Assembly: GCA_902609855.1 (NCBI GenBank)
Contig: CACLTL010000003.1
Span: 1 to 32,000 of the forward strand
Direction: 5' to 3'
DNA: 32,000 nucleotides
From: an uncultured Pelagibacteraceae bacterium
GTDB taxonomy: Bacteria > Pseudomonadota > Alphaproteobacteria > Pelagibacterales > Pelagibacteraceae
Part shown: piece after piece, positions 31,015 to 32,000 of the stretch
Layout: each line of letters starts with the position of its first letter
Position numbering within the stretch: position 1 is the stretch's first letter
Position numbers and translations under genes: made by a program
The notes under the pieces: model-generated
Told to the model about the DNA's origin: nothing
Database searches by the model: none
What the model saw: the letters and a program-made list of their open reading frames with translations, nothing else

Positions 31015-31712
31015 TAAATCTTAAAACCAGATGATTTCGCATCATTATAAAACCCTTTCACGGTTTCAAGTGAATATTCTTGAGGAGATTTGTTGAATTT
31101 TGTTAATTTTTTTACCATATCAGGACCCATTGTAATTATATGTGCGTTACAGTCTGTAGCATCTATAATGTCGTATGGCATCCTACAACTAGCCCAGAGA
31201 GTTTCACAATTTGAATTAGCACGAACATATTGGGATATCTCTTTAAAAATTTTTCTTGCATCTTTCCCGATATCATAAATTCTTCCAGAAAAAATTGATA
31301 ATATTGTGTTTGTATCTTTTACGATATCAAATATTTCTTTAATCTGCTCGAAAGTAAATATTGCAGTTATATTAAGTTTAATTTTTTCATTTACTAAATT
31401 TTTGATAAGCTGCGCCGTAGATTTTCCATTTGTAAAAGTAATAGGAATTTTAACATAGATATTAGTACCTAAATTATGAATAATTTTTGCTTGTTTAAAA
31501 CAACTTTCCTCATCATCTGCGAAAACCTCTATTGAAACTGGTAAGTTTTTTGTCTCTTTTAAAATCGTCTCAGAGAATTTTATATAGTCTTTTGCTCCCA
31601 ATTTCTTGAATAAAGATGGATTGAAAGTATATCCATCTACATTTTGTAAATCTCTAATTTGATCAATAGATGGGCCATCCAAGAAAAGTTTAATTTTTTT
31701 ATTTTTTATCAT
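31014..31712 (-). CDS. Transaldolase-like protein (TalC/fructose-6-phosphate aldolase family)
   Basis: A 232-residue class I aldolase-type barrel. The opening IKLFLDGPSIDQIRDL has the Asp (residue 12) of transaldolases (usual FLDTA). VDGYTFNPSLFKK matches the usual T-T-N-P-S/L region, and Lys88 in IYVKIPITFTNGK is the likely Schiff-base lysine. LNITAIFTFEQIKEI corresponds to the N-V-T-L-I-F-S strand. Transaldolases move a three-carbon dihydroxyacetone unit, making or using sedoheptulose-7-phosphate. Between an SIS phosphoheptose-isomerase-like gene and an HddA-like kinase this suggests that the organism makes the heptose precursor on site, or another seven-carbon sugar. It starts 1 bp after the SIS gene. 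Confidence 0.85.
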   Translation of the reverse strand: MIKNKKIKLFLDGPSIDQIRDLQNVDGYTFNPSLFKKLGAKDYIKFSETILKETKNLPVSIEVFADDEESCFKQAKIIHNLGTNIYVKIPITFTNGKSTAQLIKNLVNEKIKLNITAIFTFEQIKEIFDIVKDTNTILSIFSGRIYDIGKDARKIFKEISQYVRANSNCETLWASCRMPYDIIDATDCNAHIITMGPDMVKKLTKFNKSPQEYSLETVKGFYNDAKSSGFKI

Positions 31713-31713
31713 A

Positions 31714-32000
31714 TTATTTTTTTTTCATTAGTTGGTCTATACAAACACAAATACAATGCAGCATGGACATATGGCACTCTTGAATTATAGAAGTTTCATT
31801 GCTTTTTACTAAAATTGAAATATCTGAAATCTTATTTAAAATTCCACCTGTTTTTCCTACAAATGAAATTACTTTCATATCTTTTTTTTTTGCTTCCTCT
31901 GCAGCGTAAACTAAATTCATAGATGCATTTGACTTTTCATCGCCGCCACCAGTTGATAAAAGTAGAAGAATGTCTCCTTCCTCCCCTAATGCAATTACCT
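31714..32000 (-). CDS. SIS-domain phosphosugar isomerase, C-terminal part (phosphoheptose isomerase GmhA-like; cut by window end)
   Basis: The reading frame is open from the right edge; about 95 residues are visible. It begins with VIALGEEGDILLLLSTGGGD, continues EKSNASMNLVYAAEEAKKKD and VISFVGKTGGILNKISDISI, then ends ECHMSMLHCICVCIDQLMKK. LLLSTGGG and the Gly-rich strand correspond to the SIS phosphosugar loop (usual G-I-S-T-S-G-x-S). GmhA converts sedoheptulose-7-phosphate to D-glycero-D-manno-heptose-7-phosphate. An internal ATG at 31920 is not the start, since the SIS core lies upstream of it. The neighbouring HddA-like and transaldolase-like genes support a heptose role. Confidence 0.82.
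   Translation of the reverse strand, partial: VIALGEEGDILLLLSTGGGDEKSNASMNLVYAAEEAKKKDMKVISFVGKTGGILNKISDISILVKSNETSIIQECHMSMLHCICVCIDQLMKKK

Noticed and set aside
1-32000. CRISPR array, transposon ends, attachment sites or tRNA genes
   Set aside because: No spaced direct repeats, transposase or integrase motifs, or tRNA-like folds were seen; the gaps between genes are too short to hold them.

Overview
This is a very AT-rich, gene-dense surface-polysaccharide island. The proteins are lysine/isoleucine/asparagine-rich, coding DNA is full of long A and T runs, and spacers are tiny. The standard bacterial code fits (TAA and TGA both act as stops). Low GC, extreme compactness and a hypervariable-island gene set suggest a streamlined marine alphaproteobacterium such as Pelagibacterales (SAR11). 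That assignment is inference: no rRNA or housekeeping marker lies in the window. No tRNA, rRNA, CRISPR array, transposase or integrase was seen, and no gene-free stretch exceeds about 110 bp.

Layout, as eight transcription units (TU). TU1 (minus, 6545 to beyond 1): MarR/EPS-type regulator, ABC flippase, CBS-nucleotidyltransferase fusion, short CMP-sugar synthetase-like protein, CDP-glucose module (rfbG, rfbF, SDR), and the start of a GT2 glycosyltransferase. TU2 (minus, 7901-6657): lone putative glycosyltransferase. TU3 (plus, 7947-10495): N-acetyl-sugar amidotransferase with HisF-like and HisH-like partners. TU4 (minus, 12404-10498): SAM methyltransferase-like protein and a surface-carbohydrate protein. 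TU5 (plus, 12465-18986): CMP-nonulosonate synthetase, then an acyl module (AMP ligase, LuxE-like, LuxC-like, FabZ-like, radical SAM/SPASM) and a NeuD/PglD-like acyltransferase. TU6 (minus, 21142-18987): neuB and neuC. TU7 (plus, 21227-28210): SDR, split transketolase, acyl carrier protein, PhyH dioxygenase, nucleotide-sugar dehydrogenase, epimerase and LegC/PglE-like aminotransferase. TU8 (minus, beyond 32000 to 28199): phosphoheptose-isomerase-like SIS protein, transaldolase-like protein, SDR, heptose-kinase-like GHMP kinase and Gfo/Idh/MocA dehydrogenase.

Together the genes point to a nonulosonic (sialic/legionaminic-like) acid, probably with an amidino group and an unusual N-acyl group, plus a CDP-6-deoxysugar, a uronic or amino-uronic sugar and possibly an activated heptose. 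Export is likely through the ABC flippase.

The most striking result is regulatory. A near-identical 15-bp palindrome, GTTCA-N5-TGAAC, occurs four times: once directly upstream of the MarR-type regulator gene and once in each of the three divergent intergenic gaps. No other perfect copy was found by eye. All seven TUs whose 5' ends are visible therefore begin at a copy of the same site, which suggests a self-contained regulon run by the island's own MarR/EPS regulator.
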